A stretch of DNA of 64,000 nucleotides from Hanleya hanleyi (GCA_036873755.1 JAVTVY010020316.1:1-64000); one strand, 5' to 3'. Counted from the stretch's first letter, positions 29,301-36,248 are shown. Made by a program: numbers and translations. Notes: generated by a model not told the origin, from the sequence alone.

Positions 29301-32300
29301 GTTTCTTTCCTATGTTTTTGCATTGTAAAACTCGACACAACGGAACTCGACGTCGCGTTTTCAAAAGGCGACGTCGTGTTTCACCCACGTCTTGTTTGGC
29401 AATGTTAAAAGATAGGAAAGAAACGCGACGTCGCGTTTTAAAACGCGACGTCGTGTTTTTTAAAAGGCGACGTCGCGTTTTCAAAAGGCGACGTCGCGTT
29501 TCAAAACGCGTCGCCTTTTGAAACGCGACGTCGCCTTTTCAAACACGACGTCGCGTTTCAAAAGGCGACGTCGCGTTTCGAAAGGCGACGTCGCGTTTCG
29601 AAAGGCGACGTCGCGTTTCAAAAGGCGACGCGTTTTGAAACGCGACGTCGCCTTTTGAAAACGCGACGTCGCCTTTTAAAAAACACGACGTCGCGTTTCT
29701 TTCCTATCTTTTAACATTGCCAAACAAGACGTGGGTGAAACACGACGTCGCCTTTTGAAAACGCGACGTCGAGTTCCGTTGTGTCGAGTTTTACAATGCA
29801 AAAACATAAGAAAGAAACGCGTTTTAAAAGGCGACGTCGTGTTTTCCAAAAGGCGACGTCGTGTTTTAAAAACGCGACGGAAACTTGGCACAAATAGAAC
29901 ACCATATATATTTCGTGTTTGTTTATCTCTACGTTTTGTCGTATCCGAGTTCGGGATATACAGGGGTTATTTTGCCTTGAATATAATACTCTTTGATAAT
30001 ATTGTTTTCCTGAAAAATATATTTCTGGTCGCTAAAACTTTCACCATAATCAAATGAGTGAGTGAGTGAAATGATTTAACGTCGCTTTCACGACGTTTGT
30101 GTCCTATTACTTTTCACACCCGGGTTTACACTCGGGATCCCTACAGGTGGGGTCCTATTCCTTTTCACGTTCGGGTACCCCACGAATGCCCAGTTAGTCG
30201 CCTTTCAAAACAAGGTGTCTGAGAAGCTGAGGCCTCTTCTTACCATGACCCATCTTCACAAGTCCAGGTAAACCCTATATCCTCGCAGAGGTTTTACCTG
30301 AACATTTTTAGCCCACCATCACCAGATGGTGGGCTGTTCAAATCGCTTTTTGTCCGTCGTCCGTCGTCCGTCCGTCCGTCCGTCGTCCGTCGTCCGTCCG
30401 TAAACAATTCTTATTATCGCGATTTCTCAGGAACTACTACATAGATCTTTCTGAAATTTGGTACACAGGTTCCCCTCGGGGTCTAGTTGTGCAGATAGCT
30501 TTTCTGGGCCGATTCGAAAATCCAATATGGCCATAAGGCGGCCATCTTGGATTTCCCCATGAAACCTTGTTTTCGCGATTTCTCAGGAACTACTTCATGG
30601 ATCTTTATCAATTCGGTACACAGGTTCCCCTTGGGGTCTAATTGTGCAAGATACCTTTTCTGGTCCAATTCGAAAATCCAATATGGCCACCAGGCAGCCA
30701 TCTTGGATTTCCCCATGAAACCTTGTTATCGCGATTTCTCAGGAACTACTTCATGGATGTTTCTTAAAGTTTGTATACAGGTTCCCCTTGGGCACTAGTT
30801 GTGCAAGGTGCCTTTTCTTGTCCGATTAGAATACAATATGGCCACCAGACAGCCATCTTGGATTTCCCCATGAAACCTTGTTATCGCGATTTCTCAGGAA
30901 CTACTGCATGGATCTTCCTCAAATTTTTTACACAGGTTCCCCTTTTGGTCCAGTTGTGCAAGATACCTTTTTTTGGTCCGATTCGATAATCCAATATGGC
31001 CGCCAGGAGAACATTTTGAATTTTCCCTTGAAACATTGTTATCGTCATGGATCTTTCCCAAATTCGGTACACAGGTTTCTTTTGGGGTCTAGTTGTGCAA
31101 GATACCTTTTGTGGTCCGATTCGAAAATCCAATATGGCCACCAGGCAGCCATCTTGGATTTCCCCATGAAACCTTGTTATCGCAATTTCTCAGGAACTAC
31201 TTCATGGATCTTTCTCAAATTTGGTACACAGGTTCCCCTTGGGGTCTAGTTGTGCAAGATACCTTTTCTGGTCCGATTCGAAAATCGCCATATTGGATTT
31301 CCCTATGAAATCTTGTTAACGCGATTTCTCAGGAACTACTGCATGGATGTTTCCCAAATTCGGTACACAGGTTTCCCTTGGGGTCTAGTTGTGCAGGATA
31401 CCTTTTCTGGTCCGATTCGAAAATCCAATATGGCCACCAGGCAGCCATGTTGGATTTCCCTATGAAACATTGTTATTGTAATTTCTCAGGAAGTACTGCA
31501 TGGATCTTTCTCAAATTTGGTACTAGTTGTACAAGACACCTTTTCCGGTCCGAATCGAAAATCCAATATGGTCACCAGGCGGCCATATTAGATTTCTCCA
31601 TGGAACTTTGTTATCGTGGTTTCTCAGGAAATACTGCATGAATCTTTGTCAAATTTGGTACGCAGGTTCCCCTTGTGGTCTAGTTGTGCAAGATACCTTT
31701 TCTGATCCGATTCGAAAATCCAATATGGCCACCAGGAGGCCATCTTGTATCTTCCCATGCAACTTTGTTATCGTGATTTCTCAGGAAGTGCTGAATGGAT
31801 CTGTCTCAAATTTGGTACATATGTTCCCCTTGGGATCTAGTTGTGAAAAGACTTTTTCCGGTCCGATTCGAAATCCAATATGGCCACCAGGCGCCCATCT
31901 TGGATTTCCCATGAAACTTTATCGTGATTTCTCAAGAAGTACTGCATGGATCTTCCTCAAATTTTGTACACAGGTTCCCCTTTTGGTCCAGTTATGCAAG
32001 ATACCTTTTTTGGTCCGATTCGACAATCCAATATGGCCGCCAGGAGACCATCTTGAATTTTCCCTTGAAACATTGTTATCGTCAATTTTCAGGAACTACC
32101 TCATGGATTCTTTCTGAAATTTGGTACACAGGTCCCACATGGGGCCTAGTTGTGCAAGATGCCTTTTTTGGTCCGATTCGAAAATACAAGTTACGCTCAA
32201 TATTATTACGGTATTCCCGAGTTGTGACGTTGCATCACACGAGTCGGCGGATCAAACAGTGGGACATATTCTATATAGTGACAATAGAGAATATCCATAC

Positions 32301-33819
32301 CTTAACCTTCCATATCAAGGAGTGCAAATAATTCGGAATTAAAATGTATTTCTTCAAATTTTACATCAGTTTTCTTAGTCCAGTGAACTGTTTCGTCTGC
32401 CGACGGATCGGCTACATGAAGGGACGTCACTCTTGTGACACAACGCTACAACTCGACAACTTTAGATTACTGCGTGTTTCGATCCAGGGAGATAATCAGG
32501 ATTCAGACACTTCCGAAGTTTCAACATTACAGCGCGGATCCCTTCAGTATTAAGTATTCTACCATGTTACTATTTTCGAGCATGGTATCTTAAAAGAGAT
32601 ATCTCAAACTAGCCCAGTAAACAGAACAGAATTAGCATTCGTTCCTAATTATAAAATCTTAAGTATGTTTCATAGCTCATGCCAAAGGGTCAAAGACATT
32701 TGTCTTCGCTTCCAGTACCCAATGATGACACGTGCAAAAAAAATACTACAAAACGAAGACGAATGATCCTCCGGACATTCACTTTCAGACTAACTTTGCT
32801 CTTTTCTCTTGTACTATTACAACTGACATAAGTACAGTTTCTAGAAATCTTGAAACTCCTTAAACATAGAAAGATGATATCTTGGTGTTTTCCAGTGTCC
32901 CTTTTTCGATCTTTTTCGCTCAGATTCGAAATTCTGTAAACAAAATTACAAATCAATCGTTTGTTCTTAGTAAGAATGGACAAAAAGATCCTCTTGTCAT
33001 TAGCTTATAATTATCAGACAATGGTGGGCGCCAAGATCCTTCAGGATCTCTCGTTGGTGATTTCATTGAGTTCTCGAGTCGTTGCCTCTATTATACAATC
33101 TCGTACATTTCATCCTCGCGCTTGTTATGAATCAGCATGTCGGTATCCCAAGACTGCGATTTTGGCTTTAACTTCCTATGTAGATTTCAGCGTGACATCA
33201 AAGTAGAAATTCAAACCTTTCACATCTCATACCTCGTAGCGATTGGCGTAATAAGTAATCCTGCTAGCTTAGTGCGTTCACTGATTGGTTTGATTTGGAG
33301 GAAACCCCTTGATTTATTTATATCAAGAACTGATAGAGATATAGCTAACCAAGTCAGTGTATCGATCCTAACAGATCGATTGATCTACATGTACTGGCTC
33401 GTGAGGGTTACTATGACCTGGATGTCACCATAATCCGTATTTAATTCCTGCATACATGTAAATGTATTCACATAGTTCCTATTCTCAAGGTTTTGAAAAT
33501 ATTTAGAGGGTCTTTTCCCCAATTCTATACCCACTGCGCCCTTGATCGCACTAATCTCCCATGTACCTTAGCTAATTATGCACAAATTCGTCTTGGATTG
33601 TTTGTATTAGAGCACTTAATAGAGCTATAACTAATACGATCTGCTAAGACCGTGGTATTGAATTATAAACGAAACCAAATACATGTACGTACCACCTGAA
33701 TTGGTGTCCTCAGTTAACATATGCTTGAGAACGGATCGTGATTGTACAATCGATTCCGGCATCCCACACAGCACCAGGAGGTAATACACAAACAGATCAT
33801 TCTTCCCCGGATTTTTCAT
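2161..33819 (-). CDS. M12B (reprolysin/ADAM-type) zinc metalloprotease gene, 5' portion, seven exons
   Basis: This host gene was rebuilt from seven minus-strand exons: 33693-33819, 17263-17477, 14490-14649, 13964-14078, 8017-8110, 3151-3228 and 2161-2330, about 319 codons in all. Splice phases agree at every junction, which is strong support. The product has a putative signal peptide, an M12B-type prodomain, a furin-like RQKR-A site, the family start of the catalytic domain (VELLMVTD), the helix YYAFMLNG-IDLRY, and NDHAMLFT, which in the family precedes the zinc site. M12B enzymes are secreted or membrane-anchored proteases. The HExxHxxGxxHD zinc motif and any disintegrin or thrombospondin domains are not in the window, so activity and subfamily (ADAM versus ADAMTS-like) cannot be judged. 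The gene spans more than 31 kb and its introns are filled with transposable elements. No cDNA evidence was available. Confidence 0.8.
2331..3150. other. Intron 6 of the M12B gene
   Basis: Short intron of 820 bp. No repeat or RNA gene was recognised. It contains a direct ~24-bp repeat ('gaataacaagtgtccacgcc') at about 2610 and 2641. Confidence 0.5.
3151..3228 (-). CDS. M12B metalloprotease exon 6
   Basis: 78 nt, phase 0 to 0, with acceptor ttttttcag and donor GTGAGA. It encodes 26 residues starting IDLRYKNI and ending AGLLIVT. This is the conserved 'V/I-D-L-R-Y' helix and following strand of M12B catalytic domains. It joins exon 5 (…MLNG) and exon 7 (DPAVSTW…) in frame. Confidence 0.8.
3229..4733. 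other. Intron sequence without recognised features
   Basis: A 163-codon open frame lies at 3327-3818 on the plus strand. It starts with GTG, has no recognisable domain and has intron-like composition, so I do not call it a gene. The rest shows no clear repeat. Confidence 0.4.
4734..5075 (+). CDS. Unrecognised 113-aa ORF, lysine-rich
   Basis: The ORF opens with ATG and encodes a basic, Lys-rich protein (MDYTKYVNELSDLVPIWRN at the start, a KKKEK cluster near residue 50). I do not recognise a domain. There is no signal peptide or membrane segment. It ends 15 bp before a minus-strand copy of the structured repeat at 5091-5176, and it lies inside a long intron of the M12B gene. It could be a fragment of a mobile-element protein, a retained small gene or a chance frame. 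The length is modestly above chance and there is no second copy in the window for comparison. Confidence 0.25.
   Translation: MDYTKYVNELSDLVPIWRNSVTGKYECLKGHQMRTVSGQEIKTTHVQKKKEKLKSDTNVGFTLGKPDKNDRQHSGMYSIKRNIKRVLENDADLLKRCRMIAQTNILTVSKNQK
5091..5176 (-). ncRNA. Structured repeat, family C copy
   Basis: Read on the minus strand it has the framework of the other seven copies: outer stem GTATCT with GGATAC, an internal arm ending CCACATGAACAG, and a 3' hairpin CAGCTAC with ATGGCTG around an A-rich loop. It is the most diverged copy. The hairpin still pairs at six of seven positions although the stem bases differ from families A and B. Function is unknown. Confidence 0.5.
5177..6150. other. Unassigned intronic sequence
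   Basis: No gene, RNA or clear repeat was recognised here. Confidence 0.4.
6153..6500 (-). pseudogene. Family B repeat: broken ORF downstream of the structured repeat
   Basis: On the minus strand, about 70 bp 3' of the structured copy at 6542-6636, an open frame begins with KSCDAVSMSVPLPTSLICVV. This same leader is found after the family B copies in the 27.5-29 kb array. It runs into a Leu/Arg-rich segment (LNSRLERLERR) that could form a short coiled coil. Two overlapping frames (6193-6474 and 6153-6374) each hold part of the coding potential, which suggests a frameshifted ORF of a mobile element. I cannot name the protein. Confidence 0.35.
6542..6636 (-). ncRNA. Structured repeat, family B copy
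   Basis: The minus-strand copy shows the 5' strand GTATCT with its 3' partner mutated by one base. It has an internal stem GTGTGG with CCACAT and a 3' hairpin whose loop is AATAGAAGC. It is nearly identical to the three copies at 27.8, 28.3 and 28.8 kb and lies in the opposite orientation. Confidence 0.6.
6637..6780 (-). repeat. Direct repeats of a ~46-bp 'agctcaccaat … gagttgtca' unit
   Basis: Two to three copies of a unit containing 'agctcaccaat' and 'gagttgtca' lie 5' of the structured repeat, read on the minus strand. The same pair of units precedes each family B copy in the 27.5-29 kb array, so this is a fixed part of that element. Confidence 0.6.
6784..7863 (-). other. Possible decayed mobile-element coding region
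   Basis: Two minus-strand open frames lie here. One at 6784-7044 includes LFQDFSIWDEGWNIWLHYE; one at 7639-7863 includes FFLSFENFQNHTVVINLNS. They lie upstream of the family B structured copy and may be a decayed ORF of the same element. I recognise no domain, and stops separate the two. Confidence 0.25.
8017..8110 (-). CDS. M12B metalloprotease exon 5
   Basis: 94 nt with acceptor ttctacag and donor GTAAGT. The first base completes a codon begun in exon 4 and the exon ends at a codon boundary. It encodes WYNLAVAS… to YYAFMLNG, matching the first helix of M12B catalytic domains, where a 'D..Y' strand is followed by an N-x-V/I-D-x-R-Y helix. Confidence 0.8.
8111..9180. other. Unassigned intronic sequence
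   Basis: No repeat family, exon or RNA gene was recognised on either strand. Confidence 0.4.
9200..9670. repeat. Dispersed 'cgttgatttaacg'-type palindromic repeats
   Basis: Many short, partly palindromic words of the type 'caacgttgaa', 'cgttgattcaacg' and 'gtcgacg' occur. The last 130 bp (from 'ccggctattgtggtt' to 'aaggttgatccac') recurs at about 11267-11375. Similar words reappear at 11500-12060. The pattern suggests remains of a palindromic MITE family. No terminal repeats could be fixed. Confidence 0.5.
10010..11270 (+). repeat. 1.2-kb dispersed repeat, copy 1
   Basis: About 1.2 kb here is repeated in the same orientation at 12470-13740, with landmarks in the same order: 'cttaaagtagtggatttgtgcacaatc', 'ctcgagaagaattt', 'aagcttttgaacagc', 'catatggaagcc'. 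Divergence is clearly visible (point changes and indels), so the copies are not a recent duplication. No coding region is conserved between them. The family is unknown. Confidence 0.7.
11271..12470. repeat. Repeat mosaic between the two 1.2-kb copies
   Basis: This stretch holds the second copy of the 130-bp piece seen at 9540-9670, a plus-strand family B structured repeat (11575-11666) with its 3' flank up to about 11810, and further 'caacgttgat' palindromic words to about 12060. Nothing was recognised from 12060 to 12470. Confidence 0.5.
11575..11666 (+). ncRNA. Structured repeat, family B copy
   Basis: Outer stem GTATCT with AGATAC, internal stem GTGTGG with CCACAT, 3' hairpin with loop AATAAAAGC. 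It lacks three to four bases next to 'cttatg' relative to other B copies. Its 3' flank ('cacctcttcccacttccctt') is also shared with them. Confidence 0.6.
12470..13740 (+). repeat. 1.2-kb dispersed repeat, copy 2
   Basis: Second copy of the repeat at 10010-11270, in the same orientation about 2.46 kb away. Both copies end with the shared 'catatcgaaatcttctgttatgtt' region. No gene was recognised; short open frames in both copies overlap antiparallel and are not conserved. Confidence 0.7.
13964..14078 (-). CDS. M12B metalloprotease exon 4 (maturation site, start of catalytic domain)
   Basis: 115 nt with acceptor ctatag and donor GTGAGT. Two bases complete the codon begun in exon 3, then come 37 codons and two bases that pair with the single base opening exon 5. 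It encodes an Asp-rich run, then RRQKR-A, a furin-type cleavage motif, then LTYNVELLMVTDNLVYD, the canonical first strand of an M12B catalytic domain. Both phases match the neighbouring exons. Confidence 0.85.
14490..14649 (-). CDS. M12B metalloprotease exon 3 (prodomain)
   Basis: Acceptor aaacag; donor GTAAAT after 14490 (an alternative GTGATT donor after 14508 keeps the same phase). It encodes GTFSSGLSTYAIYPLEDGE and then a YHMVRE stretch. This resembles the 'F-G-…-Y-x-I-x-P-L … H-x-V-x-R' pattern of M12B propeptides. Phase 0 in, one base out. Confidence 0.7.
14650..15474. other. Intron sequence with a short tandem repeat
   Basis: A ~20-bp unit 'cccatgggggtgaatgaa' is repeated about three times at 15095-15150. 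Nothing else was recognised. Confidence 0.45.
15475..15600. repeat. Short hairpin element (MITE-like)
   Basis: 'ttttcataggcgtgctcaatg' near 15476 is matched by its exact reverse complement ending near 15597. The interior is also partly inverted ('gttagtgtggg' against 'cgcactaactgtg'). The whole forms a hairpin of about 120 bp. No convincing target duplication was seen. Confidence 0.6.
15601..16605. other. Unassigned intronic sequence
   Basis: AT-rich, with a short (GT)n run near 16200. No gene or repeat family was recognised. Confidence 0.4.
16618..16840 (-). mobile_element. tRNA-derived SINE with 12-bp target duplication
   Basis: Read on the minus strand, the element starts with GTGGCCGAGTGGTCTAAGG, a Ser/Leu-type tRNA 5' end with an A box. 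About 60 bp on is GGGTTCGAACCC, a perfect B box. A non-tRNA body follows, containing 'ctccgggtactccggcttcc', a central segment of the kind seen in conserved-domain SINEs. The direct repeat 'tttttgatagag' flanks it at 16606-16617 and 16841-16852. It lies within intron 2 of the M12B gene. Confidence 0.85.
17263..17477 (-). CDS. M12B metalloprotease exon 2 (prodomain)
   Basis: 215 nt with acceptor ttttcag and donor GTATGG. The first two bases complete an Asp codon begun in exon 1. It encodes an RSKRD-containing segment and then FTMNIGREETNLNLQLNDR, which resembles the M12B propeptide pattern 'F-x-x-x-G-R-x-x-x-L-x-L-x-x-N'. It ends at a codon boundary, matching exon 3. Confidence 0.75.
17690..18480 (-). 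repeat. Family A repeat: structured element plus short ORF
   Basis: The minus-strand copy of the segment at 40596-41048 begins exactly at the position equivalent to the stop of the reverse transcriptase there. It carries the structured repeat (18318-18419) and then an ORF opening MFMYTMVVFLNLVLL, a hydrophobic leader, followed by GRGYSLMDDDWIMNDG. Beyond the shared part it continues to about 17690 in a second frame. No RT sequence precedes it, so it is truncated or a solo copy. Confidence 0.65.
18318..18419 (-). ncRNA. Structured repeat, family A copy (degraded 3' hairpin)
   Basis: Shares the 'ccgcttaacccggggctaggggc' type core and the internal stem pair of family A. The 3' strand of the terminal hairpin is shortened, so this copy is probably decayed. 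Confidence 0.5.
18481..19289. other. Unassigned intronic sequence
   Basis: No gene or repeat family was recognised. Confidence 0.4.
19290..19445. repeat. 'ACTCAAG/CTTGAGT' palindromic repeat cluster
   Basis: About six alternating direct and inverted copies of 'cactcaag' and 'cttgagtg' lie in 150 bp ('actcaagtttgagtt', 'cactcaagttgcgtg', 'acttgagtgaaatttcact'). The cluster can fold as a hairpin and resembles a small palindromic MITE. Ends are not defined. Confidence 0.45.
19446..22690. other. Long AT-rich intronic stretch without recognised features
   Basis: I see no exon, RNA gene, terminal repeats or tandem array. A short direct repeat, 'ggagataactcaattttaa'-like, occurs near 22010 and 22122. 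Confidence 0.4.
22693..22810. repeat. Hairpin MITE with 17-bp perfect inverted ends
   Basis: 'aatatgacaccttgaac' at about 22699 is mirrored perfectly by 'gttcaaggtgtcatatt' ending at about 22800, and partial pairing extends several bases further. The loop is about 70 bp. No clear target duplication was found. Confidence 0.6.
22811..23450. other. Unassigned intronic sequence
   Basis: No gene or repeat was recognised. Confidence 0.4.
23455..27075. mobile_element. Long degenerate tandem array with palindromic ends (pearl/Helentron-like)
   Basis: The array starts with a G/C-rich hairpin ('cccccgcc' against 'ggccggggg') followed by 'gggactttaaaatg' and a degenerate 'tgtccgtg' microsatellite. More than 20 diverged units of roughly 120-170 bp follow, with landmarks 'gataacttcc', 'ttcggcatacgcattcc', 'ggtggcgccac'. 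It ends near 'cggcgggggacttagc', which echoes the start. Palindrome, CCGT-type microsatellite and tandem core match the architecture of molluscan pearl/CvA elements, now usually placed with non-autonomous Helitron-like elements. Short ORFs here are repeat translation, not genes. Confidence 0.65.
27076..27530. other. Unassigned intronic sequence
   Basis: Nothing was recognised between the two arrays. Confidence 0.4.
27814..27908 (+). ncRNA. Structured repeat, family B, array unit 1
   Basis: Outer stem GTATCT with AGATAC; internal stem GTGTGG with CCACAT; 3' hairpin AGGTAC with GTACCT around a 'cataaaagc' loop. Confidence 0.6.
28322..28416 (+). ncRNA. Structured repeat, family B, array unit 2
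   Basis: Same fold as unit 1. One change in the internal stem (CTTGTGG instead of CGTGTGG) falls at its base. Loop AATAAAAGC. Confidence 0.6.
28828..28921 (+). ncRNA. Structured repeat, family B, array unit 3
   Basis: Same fold; one base is lost in the 3' strand of the internal stem ('gttgcacatg'). Outer stem and 3' hairpin are intact. Confidence 0.6.
29075..29164 (-). pseudogene. Non-LTR retrotransposon RT fragment
   Basis: On the minus strand, the codons just before the foldback insertion encode KSPCPDGFTVKFIKLFW. This resembles the 'K-S-P-G-x-D-G-x-T-x-E-F-Y-K-x-F-W' signature of L1/Tx1-like LINE reverse transcriptases. Only about 25-30 codons remain. The foldback element at 29165-29906 interrupts it. 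Confidence 0.6.
29165..29906. mobile_element. Foldback element built of 'CGACGTCG' repeats, with target duplication
   Basis: A near-perfect inverted repeat of about 740 bp. The left end 'atggtgttctatttgtgcc' is mirrored at the right end, and the centre is near 29535. The arms consist of some 25 copies of 'gcgacgtcgc' joined by runs such as 'gttttaaaa' or 'ctttt'. The direct repeat 'tatatttcgt' lies at 29155-29164 and 29907-29916, a 9-10 bp target duplication that fits Mutator-like/Foldback transposons. Arg/Val-rich ORFs in the arms are repeat translation. Confidence 0.85.
30050..30304 (-). mobile_element. SINE fragment with (GAGT)n tail
   Basis: 'gagtgagtgagtgaaatgatttaacgtcg' is the reverse complement of the 3' end of the SINE at 34431-34635 ('gcgacgttaaat…cactcactc'). 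The body up to about 30300 contains 'cacccgggtttac' and 'ctacaggtggggtcc'. The 5' end is undefined. Confidence 0.5.
30305..32190. mobile_element. Pearl/CvA-like element: hairpin, CCGT microsatellite and ~12 tandem units of ~150 bp
   Basis: It opens with a perfect hairpin (AGCCCACCATC, 4-nt loop, GATGGTGGGCT) followed by (ccgtcgt/ccgtccgt)n. About 12 units of 140-165 bp follow, with 'ttctcaggaactact', 'ggtacacaggttcccc', 'gtccgattcgaaaatcc', 'aatatggccaccaggcagcc'. One unit near 31040 is shortened. This order matches the published structure of bivalve pearl/CvA elements. Open frames of up to 196 codons run through the units because unit lengths keep phase; they are not genes. Confidence 0.75.
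32191..33692. other. Intron 1 sequence without recognised features
   Basis: No exon, RNA gene or repeat was recognised on either strand. Confidence 0.4.
33693..33819 (-). CDS. M12B metalloprotease exon 1 (start codon and signal peptide)
   Basis: ATG at 33819-33817, followed by a short basic start and a hydrophobic core (LFVYYLLVLCG), as in a signal peptide. The donor is GTACGT after 33693, or GTGGTA after 33696; both leave one base, which matches the two-base start of exon 2. Assignment to this gene rests on strand, phase and the signal peptide, so it is less certain than exons 2-7. No promoter motif was recognised upstream. Confidence 0.6.
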
Positions 33820-34015
33820 CCTTTACCGTCCGACTTTCTCAAAACAGATTTTCAGATAATCTAGGTGATTAATTCTGGAAAACTATGTTACGGGTATTTT
33901 GATACGGAATCCCGGAGTCTGTCGCGGTTGAAATGATCATTGAAAGAGGACATAAACCCCACATGTGTTCGTGATTATCATCCTTTATTCATTTATAGGA
34001 GTAAACGAGGGAACG

Positions 34016-36248
34016 GAACTTATTTCCTTATTCCTTATTCCCGTTTCGATATTCTAAATCGCGCTATGTGAAAGTAGTAATCTTCACGAAAATCGATATA
34101 TTTCGACAACCATTATGTCTTTCATAACACGAATAGGACCATGTCTTCCCCAATAAAATTTCTTTCCTGTGAGTATGAATCTGAGAAGAATGCTTCAAAA
34201 TGTGTGCTATGAAGTACATTTCTAAAGGGTCTGTATTTGTTGCTCCCAATCACCCAGAAATCGAATTTGCGCCACTTTTAAAGTAGTCTAGATATCTTCC
34301 TAATACAGTTATCTATCTTTCTGACCCATTTTTGGGTGTCACTTGGAGATACCATACTCTCCGAGACGGCGTTAAATGGGTATTATCTGGATATGGTCAA
34401 TTTACACCGACTCTATTTGTTCCTCCCAATGCACCATGTAAGCGTCCTGTCTGTGTCTTGTGTGCTGTCCTCAGTGTTTTATAGGGTGGATGGAGGGTGT
34501 CTGGTTCCATGCTGCTTCAAAGATTTCTTCTTTGAAGTAGCAGGAACACAACTGGGCTGGGTGGTGCTTAGTTGTTTCGTCGTGACATAGCTGAAATAAT
34601 GTTGAAAGCGACGTTAAATTCTATTCACTCACTCCTTGTTCCTCCCAATCACCCAGAAATCGAATTTGCGCTACTTTTAGAGTGGTCTAGATACCTTCCT
34701 AATACAGTTATCTATCTTTCTGACCCATTTTTGGGTGTCACTTGGAGATACCATACTCTCCGAGACGGCGTTAAATGGGTATTATCTGGATATGGTCAAT
34801 TTACACCGACTCCATTTGTTGCTCCCAATCTCTCGGAAATCGAATTTGTGCCACTTTTGTAGTGGTCTAGATATCTTTCTAATACATTTATCTATCTTTT
34901 TGACCCATTTTTGGATGTTTAACTTGGAGATGCCATACCCTCCGAGACTGCGTTAAATGGGTATTATATGCATATGGTCTTTTCACACCGACTCCATTTG
35001 TTGCTCCCAATCACCAAGAAATCGAATTTGCGCCACTTTTAGAGTGATCTAGATATCTTCCTAATACATTTATCTGTCTTTCTGACCCATCTTTTGGGTA
35101 TCCAACTTAGAGATGTTTTACCCTCCGAGACAGCGCTAAATGGGTATTATCTGGATATGGACAATTTACACCGACTCTATTTGTTGCTCCCAATCACCCA
35201 GAAATCGAATTTGCGCCACGTTCAGAGTTTGGATTAGGAAGATATCCAGACCACTCTAAAAGTGGTGCAAATTCGATTTCTGAGTGATTGGGAGCAACAA
35301 ACAGAGTCGGTGTAAATTGACCATATCCAGATAATACGCATTTAGCGCTGTCTCGGACAGTATGGCATCTCCAAGTTAGACACCCAAAAATGGGTCAGAA
35401 AGATGGATAAATGTAATAGAAAGATAGCTAGACCACTCTAAAAGTGACGCAAATTAGATTTCTGGGTGATTGGGAGCAACAAATAGAGTCGGTGTGAAAT
35501 GACCATATGCAGATAATACCCATTTAGCGCTGTCTCGGAGCGTATGGCATCTCCAAGTTAGACACCCAGAAATGAGTCAAAAAGATAGATAAATATATTA
35601 GGAAGATATCTAGACCACTCTAAAAATGGCGCAAATTGGATTTATGGGTGATTAGGAGCAACAAATAGAGTCCGTGTAAATTGACAATATCCAGATAATA
35701 CCCATTTAGCGCTGTCTCGGACTGTATGGCATCTCCAAGTTAGACACCAAAAATGGGTCAGAATGATAGATAAATGTATTAGGAGGATATCTAGACCACT
35801 CTAAAAGTGGCGCAAATTCGATTTCTGGGTGATTGGGAGCAACAAATAGAGTCGGTGTAAACTGACCATATCCAGATAATACCCATTTAGCGCTGTCTCG
35901 GGGGGTATGGCATCTCCAAGTTAGACACCCCAAAATAGGTCAAAAAGATAGATAAATGTATTAGGAAGATATCTAGACCACTCTAAAAGTGGCGCAAATT
36001 CGATTTCTGGGTGATTGGGAGCAACAAATACAGACCCTTTAGAAATGTTCTTCATAGCACACATTTTGAAGCATTGTTCTCAAATTTATATTCACAGGGA
36101 AGAACATTTATTGGGGAAAACATGGTCCTATTCGTGTTATGAAAGACATACTGGTTGTCGAAATATATGGATTTTCATGAAGGATACTACTTTCACATAG
36201 AGCGATTTAGAATATCGAAACGGGAATAAGAAATAAGGAAATAAGTTC
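34016..36248. mobile_element. 2.2-kb foldback element with ~180-bp tandem repeats in both arms
   Basis: 'gaacttatttccttattcc' at the left end is mirrored at the right end ('ggaaataagttc' at 36248). The next ~200 bp ('cgatattctaaatcgcgctatgtgaaag' onward) are also inverted. Inside, ~180-bp units ('gctcccaatcacccagaaatcg', 'tagagtggtctagatatcttcc', 'tccgagac', 'gttaaatgggtattatc') run head-to-tail in each arm, and the arms meet near 35225. The left arm is longer because of a SINE insertion. No clear flanking target duplication was found. Confidence 0.8.
34431..34635 (+). mobile_element. SINE with CACTCACTC tail and 14-bp target duplication
   Basis: The element lies inside the left arm of the foldback element. 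It ends '…gacatagctgaaataatg…gcgacgttaaattctattcactcactcc'-like (full word not written out), a SINE tail typical of gastropod genomes. 'ttgttcctcccaat' flanks it at 34417-34430 and 34636-34649. Other units of the host array read 'gct' where both flanks read 'cct', which supports a true target duplication. The 5' end shows no clear tRNA boxes and may be truncated. Confidence 0.75.

Noticed and set aside
29075..29905. Arg/Val/Asp-rich ORFs on both strands (RRRRV, KGDVAF repeats)
   Set aside because: They are translations of the CGACGTCG palindromic arms and occur symmetrically on both strands.
30483..32331. ORFs of up to 196 codons in the 30-32 kb array
   Set aside because: They run through tandem units and repeat the same peptide with drift; no start context or domain.
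32344..32553. 69-codon plus-strand ORF as an exon
   Set aside because: No recognisable domain, opposite strand to the surrounding host gene, no supporting splice context.
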